Source of the DNA: Streptomyces lunaelactis
GTDB lineage: Bacteria > Actinomycetota > Actinomycetes > Streptomycetales > Streptomycetaceae
NCBI RefSeq assembly: GCF_003054555.1
Contig: NZ_CP026304.1
Coordinates: forward strand, 7,874,001 to 7,938,000
DNA length: 64,000 nucleotides
Reading direction: 5' to 3'
The first letter of the stretch is position 1. Each line of letters opens with the position of its first letter. The position numbers and the translations under genes are program-made. Below the pieces are notes generated by a model, which searched no databases, had not been told where the DNA came from, and worked only from the letters and a program-made list of their open reading frames with translations. This document shows, in pieces, positions 32,908-42,781 of this stretch.

Positions 32908-33782
32908 CAGTCCACCTCCAGGCCGCGCGGGCGCAGCAGCAACTCGACGAGCATCCCCAGCCAGTCCACGATCAGCGCCATGGCGACCGTCAGTACGGAG
33001 CCGAGCACCAGCACCGGCATGCGCTGGTTGGTGATGCCGGAGGAGATCAGGTCCCCGAGTCCTCCTCCGCCGCCGAAGGTGGCCAGCGTCGCGGTGCCGA
33101 CGTTCAGCACGAGCGCGGTCCGTACGCCCGCCAGGATCAGCGGTACGGCCAGGGGCAGTTCGACCCGGAACAGCACCAGCAGCGGCGACATCCCGATGCC
33201 GCGCGCCGCCTCCACGAGTGCCGGGTCGGTGGCCCTCAGGCCGGCCACGGTGTTGCTCAGCACCGGCAGCACCGCGAATGCCACGATGCCGACCAAGGCG
33301 GCTCGTTGGCCGATGCCGAGCCAGATCACCAGGAGCGCCAGCAGGCCCAGGGCCGGGGTCGCCTGGCCGATGTTGGCCACCGCGACGAACAGCGGTGCGG
33401 CCCGGCGCAGGACCCCGCGCGTCAGCGCGATGCCCAGCGGGATCGCGATGATGAGCACGAAGAAGGTGGAGATCGCGACGAGTTCGGTCTGCTGGAGGAG
33501 TGCGGTGCGCACGGCGCCGTCTGCGAGGGCGTTCCTGGCGATCGAGTCCAGCTCGGTGGTGCGGAGATACAGCGCGGTGGCGCCGAGGACGACCGCGACG
33601 AAGGCCGGCAGCGTCACCAGCTTCTGCCAGGTGATACGGGGCGGGACCCGGTCCAGTGCGGCGAGCCGGGTCACGGGCTCGTCATGCCCTGGCCCTGGAG
33701 CCGGCCCCGGGGCCGGGGACCCGTAACCGGCCTCGGGAGCGGCTCCACCACCGTCCCCGACATCGACCTCGCTCCGGCTCAC
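32907..33782 (-). CDS. Osmoprotectant ABC transporter permease
   Basis: A 291-residue permease with about six membrane helices. The coupling region EAARGIGMSPLLVLFRVELP lies near 195 and carries the G of the EAA loop, as in the OpuBB/OpuBD family; NVGTATLATFGGGGGLGDLI follows. The first 50 residues are Gly/Pro-rich and cytoplasmic. It overlaps the ATPase gene by 4 bp and forms a heterodimer with the permease at 35067. Confidence 0.92.
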   Translation of the reverse strand: MSRSEVDVGDGGGAAPEAGYGSPAPGPAPGPGHDEPVTRLAALDRVPPRITWQKLVTLPAFVAVVLGATALYLRTTELDSIARNALADGAVRTALLQQTELVAISTFFVLIIAIPLGIALTRGVLRRAAPLFVAVANIGQATPALGLLALLVIWLGIGQRAALVGIVAFAVLPVLSNTVAGLRATDPALVEAARGIGMSPLLVLFRVELPLAVPLILAGVRTALVLNVGTATLATFGGGGGLGDLISSGITNQRMPVLVLGSVLTVAMALIVDWLGMLVELLLRPRGLEVD

Positions 33783-35074
33783 GCGGGCTCACCCCGGCCG
33801 GTCGGCCGAGCCTCCTCGGCTCCCCGCTCGCCCGGCGCCCCGTGCATCGCGTTCAGTAGTGTCGACATGTCCACCACGCCGGCGTACGCGCCGTCCTGTC
33901 CCGTGACCGCGACGCGGCCCGCACCGTCGGCCAGCAGCGCCTCCAGCGCGTCCCGCAGCGTCATGTCCACCCCGATCCGGCTCCGTACGGGGGTGCCCGC
34001 CGACAACGGCAGCGGCTCTCCGGCGGGTTCCGCACTCCGGGCGCGCGTCAGGTCCTCGCGTCGCAGCCAGGAGTGCGGGCGCCGCTCCCGGTCCAGTAGC
34101 AGCAGGTGGTCGGCGGAGGCGGAGCCCGCGTCCAGCAGGTGCAGGGCGGTCTCGAGCGGGTCGTCGACGGTGGCGGTCGGGACGTCGGCGAGCTTCACCT
34201 CCCGTACGCGCTTGAGGTGCAGCCGCTTCACCCCGGCTCCCGCGCCCACGAAACCGGCGACGAAGTCGTCCGCCGGACTGGCCAGGATCGCTTCCGGAGT
34301 GTCGAACTGGGCGATCTGCGACCGGTCGCGCAGCACCGCGATCCGGTCGCCGACCTTGATGGCCTCGTCGAAGTCGTGCGTGACGAAGACGATCGTCTTG
34401 CGTAACTCGCGCTGCAACCTGATGAGTTGGTCCTGCAGGCGCTCGCGGGTGATGGGGTCGACGGCCCCGAACGGCTCGTCCATCAGCAGCACGGGTGGGT
34501 CGGCCGCCAGCGCCCGCGCCACCCCGACCCGCTGCTGCTGGCCGCCGGAGAGCCGGCGCGGATAGCGGCCGCGGAACTCCCCGGGATCCAGCCCGACCAG
34601 TTCGAGCATCTCCTCGACCCGGTCCCGCACCTTCGCGCGGGGCCAGCCGGCCATCTTCGGTACGAGCGCGATGTTCTCGGCGACGGTCATGTGCGGGAAG
34701 AGGCCCGTGGCCTGGATGGCGTAGCCGATGGTGCGGCGGAGCGCCACGGGGTTGATCCCGGTGACGTCCTCGCCGCCGATGGTGATCCGCCCCGAGGTGG
34801 GCTCGATCAGCCGGTTGATCATCTTGAGGGTGGTGCTCTTGCCGCAGCCCGAGGGCCCCACGAGGATCACGGTTTCGCCGGCCGCGACGTCCAGGGTCAC
34901 GTCCTCCACGGCCGGGGCCTGGCTGTCCGGATAGCGCTTGGTGAGGTTGTCCAGCCGGATACTCGCGCCGGCGGCGGCCGGCCGGTCGGGCTCGGCGGAT
35001 CGGGCGGATCCGCCGGGGCCTGCGGCGCCGGACGTCGGGGAGGTCGGTTCGACGATTTCGGCAGAGTCAGCCAC
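33779..35074 (-). CDS. Osmoprotectant ABC transporter ATP-binding protein with CBS domains
   Basis: A 431-residue ATPase. Walker A GPSGCGKST near 75, Q-loop, signature LSGGQQQRVGVARAL near 175, Walker B VLLMDEPFGAVD, and the switch His in IVFVTHDFDEA. A C-terminal pair of CBS domains (about 290-415) is present as in OpuA/OpuCA-type proteins, where CBS domains sense ionic strength. Overlaps both neighbours, so translation is coupled. Confidence 0.95.
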   Translation of the reverse strand: MADSAEIVEPTSPTSGAAGPGGSARSAEPDRPAAAGASIRLDNLTKRYPDSQAPAVEDVTLDVAAGETVILVGPSGCGKSTTLKMINRLIEPTSGRITIGGEDVTGINPVALRRTIGYAIQATGLFPHMTVAENIALVPKMAGWPRAKVRDRVEEMLELVGLDPGEFRGRYPRRLSGGQQQRVGVARALAADPPVLLMDEPFGAVDPITRERLQDQLIRLQRELRKTIVFVTHDFDEAIKVGDRIAVLRDRSQIAQFDTPEAILASPADDFVAGFVGAGAGVKRLHLKRVREVKLADVPTATVDDPLETALHLLDAGSASADHLLLLDRERRPHSWLRREDLTRARSAEPAGEPLPLSAGTPVRSRIGVDMTLRDALEALLADGAGRVAVTGQDGAYAGVVDMSTLLNAMHGAPGERGAEEARPTGRGEPA

Positions 35075-35714
35075 GGATCCCCCGTGAGATGGTGAGCCGT
35101 CCGATCAGCACGTACCCGGCGTCGAACAGCAGGGCCAGGACGACGATTCCGAGCGTCCCCGACAGTACTTCGTTGAGCGCGTTCGCACTGCCCAGGCTGG
35201 AGATCCCGCGGAAGATCTGGTTGCCGAGCCCGGGCCCCGAGGCGAAGGCCGCGATCGCCGCGATGCCCATCAGCATCTGGGTCGACACCCGGACACCGGT
35301 GAGGATCGGCGGCCAGGCGAGGGGCAGTTCGACCCTGAGCAGCTGGGCGAACCGTGACATCCCCATGCCCTTGGCGGCCTCGACGAGGGCCGGGTCGACT
35401 CCGCGCAACCCGACGACCGCGTTACGGACCACGGGCAGCAGTCCGTACAGCGTCAGCGCGATGACGGTCGGCGCGACGCCGAGGCCGACGACCGGGACGA
35501 GCAGGCCGAGGAGAGCCAGGGAGGGGACGGTGAGGATGCTTGCGGTCGTGGTGATCGCGAGGTTTCCCGCCCACTCGGTGCGGTAGGTGAGGACGCCGAT
35601 CAAGACCCCGAGCACCGTGGCGACGACCATGCACTGGAAGACGGCGCTGGCGTGCTGATAGGCGTCCACCAGCAGCTGCTGGTAGCGGGTGCCCAGGTAC
35701 TCCCAGAAGCTCAC
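35067..35714 (-). CDS. Osmoprotectant ABC transporter permease (first gene of operon)
   Basis: A 215-residue permease with five or six helices and the EAA loop EAAKGMGMSRFAQLLRVELP near 110, then GIAAIAAFASGPGLGNQIFR. It is the first gene of the four-gene Opu-type operon and overlaps the ATPase start by 8 bp. Together with the choline oxidase operon at 41-46 kb it suggests uptake and synthesis of glycine betaine. Confidence 0.92.
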   Translation of the reverse strand: MSFWEYLGTRYQQLLVDAYQHASAVFQCMVVATVLGVLIGVLTYRTEWAGNLAITTTASILTVPSLALLGLLVPVVGLGVAPTVIALTLYGLLPVVRNAVVGLRGVDPALVEAAKGMGMSRFAQLLRVELPLAWPPILTGVRVSTQMLMGIAAIAAFASGPGLGNQIFRGISSLGSANALNEVLSGTLGIVVLALLFDAGYVLIGRLTISRGIRG

Positions 35715-36070
35715 TTCTCGGTCCCTCCCTCAAGGGCGGTCGGCATTCGAGCGTGCCACCAAACGGCACAGCATGTCACCACCCCCCCAGCGGCGAGGAG
35801 TACTTGGGCCGCGCCCGACGGGAGCCGCATCACCGGCTCGGCAGCTGCCCGGCGAGATCCTCGGCGACATCACCGAGGAAGGGGCGGCTGCTGGTGGTCA
35901 CGGCGGTCTGGTGACGTTCCGCGGCCCGGACCAGGTCCGTGACCGTGGCACGCGCGGCATCCGGTGCACCCAGCGGCAGGACAGGCGGCGTGGTGAAGCC
36001 GGCTCAACAACGGCTGTTCGAAGCGACATGCCCCAAGCGATGCCGGTGGGAGACGCCCCAGGCTGGAGGT
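35715..36070. other. Upstream region of the Opu operon with a possible gene fragment
   Basis: On the minus strand near 35850-36000 one frame reads TTPPVLPLGAPDAARATVTD and LVRAAERHQTAVTTSSRPFL with GC-rich third positions, ending in a stop. It looks like the tail of a lost gene, but I cannot name the family. The rest should hold the operon promoter; I could not point to clear -35/-10 boxes. Confidence 0.35.
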
Positions 36071-36413
36071 TCAGGGACCGACGTACTCGTAAACCCTGCC
36101 GTGGGGGGTGCCGCTGTACGACGCGGTGACCGTTGGGTGTCGGAGAGGTGGGAACCACCACCTCGGCGCCTCCCTCCACCGCTTCCTTCACCGCTGCGTC
36201 CAGGTCTGCCACCGCCAGAGTGGCCGCCACACCGGCAACTCGCTGCGCAGCCTCATCCGGGCCGCTGAACAGCAGGAAGGGGCCGACGCTCGCCAGGGTG
36301 ACCCCGGCAAAGGCGAAACGGGATGCGGTGCTCCCGGTGAGTTTCTCGTAGAACGGCACGGCCGCATCCAGATCCTCGACGCGCTGCCGCACGACCACTG
36401 ATTCGACCGCCAT
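36071..36413 (-). CDS. VOC (glyoxalase-like) protein with a frameshift near its end
   Basis: From ATG 36413 the frame gives MAVESVVVRQRVEDLDAAVP, FYEKLTGSTASRFAFAGVTL and VADLDAAVKEAVEGGAEVVV, a single vicinal-oxygen-chelate domain of about 113 residues. After PNGHRVVQRHP the expected ending PHGRVYEYVGP is in the next frame, with a stop at 36071. The shift falls in a run of six G (plus strand, about 36102-36107), where one base is easily miscounted. If read as given, the chain runs on to 35898 with unrelated residues. Substrate unknown. Confidence 0.7.
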
Positions 36414-36477
36414 GAAATCATCCCACCGTTGCATGGTGCGATGCCGGGCTCTGCGTGGTGGTGGGACGGCGGAGCGT

Positions 36478-37203
36478 TCACAACAGGTACAGGAAGGTCC
36501 CGGGCGCCGCGTCGTTGCCACCGGTGGTGGTGACGGTGATAGTGACTGTCCCTGGCGCATGGGCCGGCGCCATGGCCGCGATCTCGGTGTCGGAGAGCAC
36601 GGCGAAGGTGGCCGGGACGGCGCCGAAGGTCACCCCGGTGGTGGTCAGCAGGTTCGTTCCTGTTATGCCGACCAGGGTGCCGCCGGCCGGCAGCCCGCTC
36701 AGCGGGCTGAACCCGGTCGCGGTCGGCGGGTCGACGAAGCGGAACGCGGTGCTGGCCGTCCCCCCAAGCGTGACCACGGCCAGCGCCACCGTGCTGGCCG
36801 CACCGGTCGGCGAGACGACCGTCAGTTCCTGGTCGGACACCACCGTCGGGGTGACCGTCGAGCCACCGAACTGCACGGTGGTCGCCGAGGCCAAGTACCG
36901 CCCGGAGATGGTGATGGTGCTGCCGCCTGCCACCGGCCCCGAGCCCGGCGACACGGACAGGATCACCGGCGGCGGGAGATAGAAGAAGGGCTCTGGACCG
37001 CCGACGCCGCCGGGGGTGACGACCGTGACCCCCACCACGCCGGCTCCCGTCGGTGTGATGACGGAGACCGAGCCGGCCGTGTTGCCGGTGATGGCGGCCG
37101 GCTTCGTGCCGAAGTTCACCGCCGTGGCACCGCCGAGGTCGGTGCCGGTCACGGTCACTGTCTGGCCCCCTGCGGTTGAACCCTGGTTCTGAGTGATCGG
37201 CAT
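36478..37203 (-). CDS. IPT/TIG-repeat protein
   Basis: A 241-residue protein made of three immunoglobulin-like IPT/TIG repeats: about 1-75 (MPITQNQGSTAGGQTVTVTG), 78-160 (VILSVSPGSGPVAGGSTITI) and 163-241 (GFSPLSGLPAGGTLVGITGT). Each has the P-x-x-G-P-x-x-GG-T-x-V-x-I-x-G pattern. There is no signal peptide or sorting motif, which is odd because such repeats are usually extracellular; it may be exported by another route or be the rest of a larger protein. Very rich in T, V and G. Confidence 0.85.
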   Translation of the reverse strand: MPITQNQGSTAGGQTVTVTGTDLGGATAVNFGTKPAAITGNTAGSVSVITPTGAGVVGVTVVTPGGVGGPEPFFYLPPPVILSVSPGSGPVAGGSTITISGRYLASATTVQFGGSTVTPTVVSDQELTVVSPTGAASTVALAVVTLGGTASTAFRFVDPPTATGFSPLSGLPAGGTLVGITGTNLLTTTGVTFGAVPATFAVLSDTEIAAMAPAHAPGTVTITVTTTGGNDAAPGTFLYLL

Positions 37204-37539
37204 GTTCTTCCTCCGTGTCTGTCCTGCGTCCGGCCGGTATGCCGCTGGAAAACGCGTACTCGGGACGGTGATGCATCACTTCCTGCGGATGTGAACGTCA
37301 GATCAGCACTTTTCACCCTTATGGGGGATCAGTTGGCGCTGGGGTCGACTGGCCTGCCGATCACGACGGCCTGCATGACCCATTGGGGTATGCCCGGCTG
37401 GTGGCGGGGCTTCGTCCGCGTTCTTGAGCGGTCAGGGCCTTCGGCGGCCGATGCGGCCGCAGGCTGGCATGCCTCGCACCCGTCTTTGCCGAGGCGGCCC
37501 GGGGCGCGTCGATGAGGAACGCGGTGTCGGACCGTCGAC

Positions 37540-37785
37540 ACCCCCGACGGCGTGGTCGTCGCCCTCGGCGCCACTGAGGTCGCCGCCGGCGCGCAGTTGT
37601 CCGCCGGCGTAGCCGCGCGGGGAGGGCGGTGCTTGTCAACGGCCTTCCCGGGATCGTGTCGTGGCGCGAGGACGGCTCCCCACTCTCGGTCATTGCATTC
37701 ACCGTCATCGACGGCCGGATCGCCGGCATCGCTGTCGTGATCGACCCGGCAAGGCTTACGTCAAGTCGCCTTGACGGGGGCGCCC
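37540..37785 (+). pseudogene. C-terminal relic of a SigJ/ECF41-type sigma factor
   Basis: One plus frame gives VVALGATEVAAGAQLSAGVA and, after a frameshift near 37625, the next gives LVNGLPGIVSWREDGSPLSV and FTVIDGRIAGIAVVIDPARL. This is the SnoaL-like C-terminal domain that follows the sigma-4 region in ECF41 (SigJ) factors. The DNA-binding regions are missing. Confidence 0.6.
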
Positions 37786-37838
37786 CTCTCCCGCCGCGAG
37801 GTCCGACAGTCGGCGGGCCTCTCCGACCCGTCGCGGTG

Positions 37839-38268
37839 TCAGGTGGACCAGATGACTCCGCCGTTGTGAAGAATGACGACCTTGCCGTCCGCCCGCAGGA
37901 CCAGCTGGGCGTTCTCGTGGCCATGGCTCTTGGAGGCCCAGATGGGGCGGTCGTCGGCGTTGTGGATGACGAGGTTGCCGTCCTGCTGGAAGATTGCCCG
38001 GTGGTTGGCGCCGAATGTCATGGCCGCCCAGATGGGCTTGCCCTTCTCGTTGTAGACGACGAGGTTGCCGTCGCTCTGCATGACCATGCGGATGCGGTTG
38101 GTGGACCAGGTGTTTCCGACCTGCAGGACACTGGTCGTGTAGACGGTCTTGGTGCCCCAGTTCGGCTTCGGGGTCGCCTTGGCCTTCTTCTCGGGCGAGT
38201 TGCTCGCCTTGGGGCTCGGCGAGGGCGCGGCAGGCTGGACGACGGCGACCTTCGGAGCAACGACCACC
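37839..38268 (-). pseudogene. C-terminal half of a mannose-binding (bulb-type) lectin domain protein
   Basis: The frame ends with a B-lectin domain of about 100 residues: TSVLQVGNTWSTNRIRMVMQ, QSDGNLVVY (the full QxDxNxVxY mannose site), QQDGNLVIH and a third weaker repeat RADGKVVIL. Before it lies a Pro/Ser/Lys linker. The expected signal peptide and N-terminus are absent: from about 38270 the DNA instead encodes, on the plus strand, the tail of the HEIGLH-type protein. So the gene was cut by insertion or recombination at that point. Confidence 0.65.
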
Positions 38269-38273
38269 GGGCG

Positions 38274-38490
38274 AGGGCGATCAGGGACCCCAACTACACG
38301 GCAAGGGTCTACAACACCTACAAAGCCCAGCTGGCCGAGCACATCGCCCAGGACAGTCCCGTCCGCCCGTTGCTGCCTGCCGACAAGGGAAGGTTCGGCG
38401 TCCTCGGAGACTTCGCCCAGCTCGCCACCAGCGTCGGAACCAACAACCGCGGCGACAGCATCCAGCAACGCGTTGCTCCGGACCGGACCG
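38274..38490 (+). pseudogene. C-terminal relic of a HEIGLH-type protein (first tandem copy)
   Basis: Plus frame reads RDPNYTARVYNTYKAQLAEH, LLPADKGRFGVLGDFAQLAT and TNNRGDSIQQ. It aligns with the end of the protein at 38561-39436 (EPNYTARVYNAYKDLFQAQL, LLPSNKSMFGVMNAFRRIAT, GNSGDSIQQ). So two related genes stood in tandem and only the tail of the first is left. Confidence 0.6.
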
Positions 38491-38560
38491 GCGGCAACAC
38501 CGGCGAGGCACGCCCCAGACTGCCCTCGACACCGACACCGACACCGACACCGGCACCGAG

Positions 38561-39436
38561 CAGAACCCGAATACGACGCCCGCAGCACCGGAGCCGGTCC
38601 TCATCCCCTTCAAGTCGGGGAACTTCGAGTTCACCAACCTGAAGCACACGAACGAGGGGTACCGCGACAAGGCGGTCCGCATCATCGAGCTGCTGCGGAA
38701 GCACGACACGATCCGTGACTACGTCGGCGACCGCCTTGTCCGGATCACCCTGCACCTCCGTACGACGGAGACTCCGGCCGATGTGACAGACCGTGGTGAT
38801 GCCGGTGTGGACATCAACCTTGCCAGTTACTACTTCGAGAAGTACGACATCGGTTACATCATGGGGATGCTGGCCCACGAGATTGGTCTGCACCCCTTGG
38901 CCTCGCGGGACGCGGGCATTCCTGACGAGGAGGGGATGTTCGCGGGGGTTCCGTTGACCGTTCCGGGGCTGACGCATCTGACGACGCCGCGGATGATGAG
39001 CACCGAGGGTGCGGGTCAGGCCGACCACATCATGGCCGCCTTCCCCAGCAGCACAAGGCACCGGATCTACCGCGACATCGTCCTGGGAATGGCCAAGATC
39101 CTGGCGGAGGACGCGCAGGCCGGCGAGGAGGGTGCCAAGGCCCAGGACGTCACCGACCTGATCGACTGCTATCTGATGGACCTGGCCTCAATCGCCCTCA
39201 CCAACGACCACCGGACGAACGCGGCGAAGGAGCCAAACTACACGGCGCGGGTCTACAACGCCTACAAGGACTTGTTCCAGGCCCAGTTGGCGGGAGACAC
39301 TGCGCTCCAGGCCCTTCAGGCCCTCCTGCCGTCCAACAAGAGCATGTTCGGCGTGATGAACGCCTTCCGGCGCATCGCCACCCACGTCGCCATCGGCAAC
39401 AGCGGCGACAGCATCCAGCAGGCCGGTACGACCTGA
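38561..39436 (+). CDS. HEIGLH-motif protein, 5' end missing or altered
   Basis: The frame is open from before 38400; coding-type text starts near 38530 with a low-complexity (DT)4 run and then NTTPAAPEPVLIPFKSGNFE, HTNEGYRDKAVRIIELLRKH. The first usable start codon is GTG 38783, in the middle of conserved-looking sequence, so the native 5' end is probably lost. LASYYFEKYDIGYIMGMLAH followed by HEIGLHPLAS looks like a metal-binding, zincin-like HExxxH helix. The rest is helical and ends GDSIQQAGTT. I do not recognise the family by name; a metallopeptidase-like role is only a guess. A perfect-looking hairpin follows. Confidence 0.55.
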   Translation, partial: QNPNTTPAAPEPVLIPFKSGNFEFTNLKHTNEGYRDKAVRIIELLRKHDTIRDYVGDRLVRITLHLRTTETPADVTDRGDAGVDINLASYYFEKYDIGYIMGMLAHEIGLHPLASRDAGIPDEEGMFAGVPLTVPGLTHLTTPRMMSTEGAGQADHIMAAFPSSTRHRIYRDIVLGMAKILAEDAQAGEEGAKAQDVTDLIDCYLMDLASIALTNDHRTNAAKEPNYTARVYNAYKDLFQAQLAGDTALQALQALLPSNKSMFGVMNAFRRIATHVAIGNSGDSIQQAGTT

Positions 39437-39465
39437 GGCGCGTGTGTCTCTGACGCACGCGCCTC
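39435..39465 (+). terminator. 13-bp stem terminator after the HEIGLH gene
   Basis: GAGGCGCGTGTGT and ACGCACGCGCCTC pair with one G-U wobble around the loop CTCTG, starting at the stop codon. A T7 run lies further on, at about 39550. Confidence 0.75.
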
Positions 39466-39563
39466 CTGGCGCACGATCGGGGCGGGGCGCACCGACACAC
39501 AGTCCGCCCCGCACCACGACGCCTCAGGAAACGGTCCGCACTCCCGCCATTTTTTTCGTGCGT

Positions 39564-41087
<1,524 letters not shown>

Positions 41088-41160
41088 CTCCATGGCCTCC
41101 CGGTGAGGGTGCCGCCCGCCTTTGGACGGCGCTCGCCGCGAGGCTAGGAGCCCGGACGTT

Positions 41161-41173
41161 GCAACCAGGTTGC
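41161..41173. promoter_or_regulatory. Palindrome upstream of the aldehyde dehydrogenase
   Basis: GCAACCAGGTTGC, 6-bp arms around a single A, 74 bp upstream of the start at 41087 in the 99-bp gap after the choline oxidase gene. Candidate operator for an unidentified regulator. Confidence 0.4.
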
Positions 41174-41186
41174 GGTGCCGGGAGGG

Positions 41187-42749
41187 TCAGGACTCCTTGA
41201 TCATGTCTGAGCACTTCTCGCCGATCATCATCGTCGTGATGCACGGATTGACCGCGGGCAGGAACGGCATCACCGACGCGTCGGCCACCCGCAGTCCGGT
41301 GACTCCCTTGACCCGCAGCTGCGGGTCGAGCGGCGAGTCCACGTCGCCCGCCGCGCCCATCCGTACGGTGCCCGCCGGGTGGTAGACGGTGTTGTGCGTC
41401 TCGCGGATGTACCCGAACAGCTCGTCGTCGGACTGGAGCGCCGGGCCGGGAGCGAGTTCCTTGCCCGCCCACTCCGCCATCGGGGTCTTCGAGGCGATCT
41501 TGCGGGCGAGGCGCAGACCGTAGGTCATCACCCGCATGTCGTGCTCGTGCGTGAAGTAGCGCGGGTCGACCTTCGGCTTGTCCCTGAAGTCGCGGGTGCG
41601 CAGCCGCACCGTGCCCATGGACCTGGCGCGGGTGACGTTGGGGGTGAGGCAGAAGGCGTTGTCGGCAGTCGGGTAACCGCGCCGGTAGGTGTTCATGTCG
41701 AAGGGCACCGAACCGTAGTGGAACATCAGGTCCGGCCGGTCCAGGCCCGGTTCGGTGTCCGCGAAGATGCCGATCTCCCACCACTGGGTGGAGGAGGTGA
41801 CCATGGGCTGCTTCGCCTCCCACATGATCACGCCCTCCGGATGGTCCTGGAGATGCGAGCCGACACCGGGGGAGTCCACCCGCACCTCGATGCCCGACTC
41901 CCGCAGATGCTCGGCCGGTCCGATGCCCGAGAGCATCAGCAGCTTCGGCGAGTCGATGGCACCGCAGGAGACGATCACCTCGCGGCGCGCCGAGACCGTA
42001 CCGCTGTGAACCGTGTCGGGCTCCAGATACTCCACACCCGTGCAGCGCCGGGTCCCGTTGAACAGCAGCCGCTTGGCCTGCAGCCCCGTACGCACCTCCA
42101 GGTTCGGCCGCTTGCCGAGGACCGGGTGCAGATACGACACCGACGCTGACGAACGCGTCCCGTCCTCACGGCAGTTGATCTGGAACCAGTGGGCGCCGCG
42201 CACCACCGTGGTGCCGGTGTTGAACGGCGTCGTGGGGATGTCCGCCGCCGCGCAGGCGGCCAGCAGCGCCGTACCGCACGGGTCGTTCGGCGGAACGGTA
42301 CGGATGGTGACCGGGCCCGAGCGGCCGTGGTGGTCACCGGGCGCGTCATTGGTCTCCAGGCGCTGGTAGAGCGGGAAGCAGTCCTTGGCGCTCCACCCCG
42401 TACAGCCCAGCGCGCCCCACTCGTCGAGGTCCTCGGCCGGGGCCCAGAAGGCGATGCAGGAGTTGTGCGAGGAGCAGCCGCCGAGCACCTTCGCGCGGGC
42501 GTGCCGCATGAAGCTGTTGCCGTTCTCCTGCGGCTCCACCGGATAGTCCCAGTCGTAGCCCGACTCCAGCAGGGCCATCCACTTGTCCAGCCGGAGGATG
42601 TTGTCGTCGCCGACGTCGGACGGACCGGCCTCCAGCACACAGACGCTGACGGCCGGGTCCTCGGTCAGTCGCGCGGCGATGACGGCGCCGGCCGTGCCGC
42701 CGCCGACCACCACATAGTCGTACTCGTGGACGGGGCTCTCTGCGGGCAT
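41187..42749 (-). CDS. codA: GMC flavoprotein, choline oxidase-like
   Basis: A 520-residue GMC oxidoreductase from ATG 42749. The FAD Rossmann motif is VVVGGGTAGAVIAARL near 15. GGCSSHNSCIAFWAPAEDLD near 100 contains the His that is covalently flavinylated in Arthrobacter choline oxidase. Other stretches typical of that enzyme are TGWSAKDCFPLYQRLETND, HYGSVPFDMNTYRRGYPT and the active-site His in HNTVYHPAGTVRMG, with the second catalytic position as Asn in PAVNPCITTMM. It would oxidise choline to betaine aldehyde and glycine betaine with O2. It lies in an operon with a betaine aldehyde dehydrogenase and a permease. Choline dehydrogenase is the alternative. Confidence 0.88.
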   Translation of the reverse strand: MPAESPVHEYDYVVVGGGTAGAVIAARLTEDPAVSVCVLEAGPSDVGDDNILRLDKWMALLESGYDWDYPVEPQENGNSFMRHARAKVLGGCSSHNSCIAFWAPAEDLDEWGALGCTGWSAKDCFPLYQRLETNDAPGDHHGRSGPVTIRTVPPNDPCGTALLAACAAADIPTTPFNTGTTVVRGAHWFQINCREDGTRSSASVSYLHPVLGKRPNLEVRTGLQAKRLLFNGTRRCTGVEYLEPDTVHSGTVSARREVIVSCGAIDSPKLLMLSGIGPAEHLRESGIEVRVDSPGVGSHLQDHPEGVIMWEAKQPMVTSSTQWWEIGIFADTEPGLDRPDLMFHYGSVPFDMNTYRRGYPTADNAFCLTPNVTRARSMGTVRLRTRDFRDKPKVDPRYFTHEHDMRVMTYGLRLARKIASKTPMAEWAGKELAPGPALQSDDELFGYIRETHNTVYHPAGTVRMGAAGDVDSPLDPQLRVKGVTGLRVADASVMPFLPAVNPCITTMMIGEKCSDMIKES

Positions 42750-42781
42750 CGCGTCTCCAGGTTCGGGAGTCGTTCGGGGAG

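Noticed and set aside
35850..36000. Coding-like minus-strand fragment before the Opu operon
   Set aside because: Good codon bias and a stop codon, but no start, no known family and only about 50 residues, so listed only as part of the region description.
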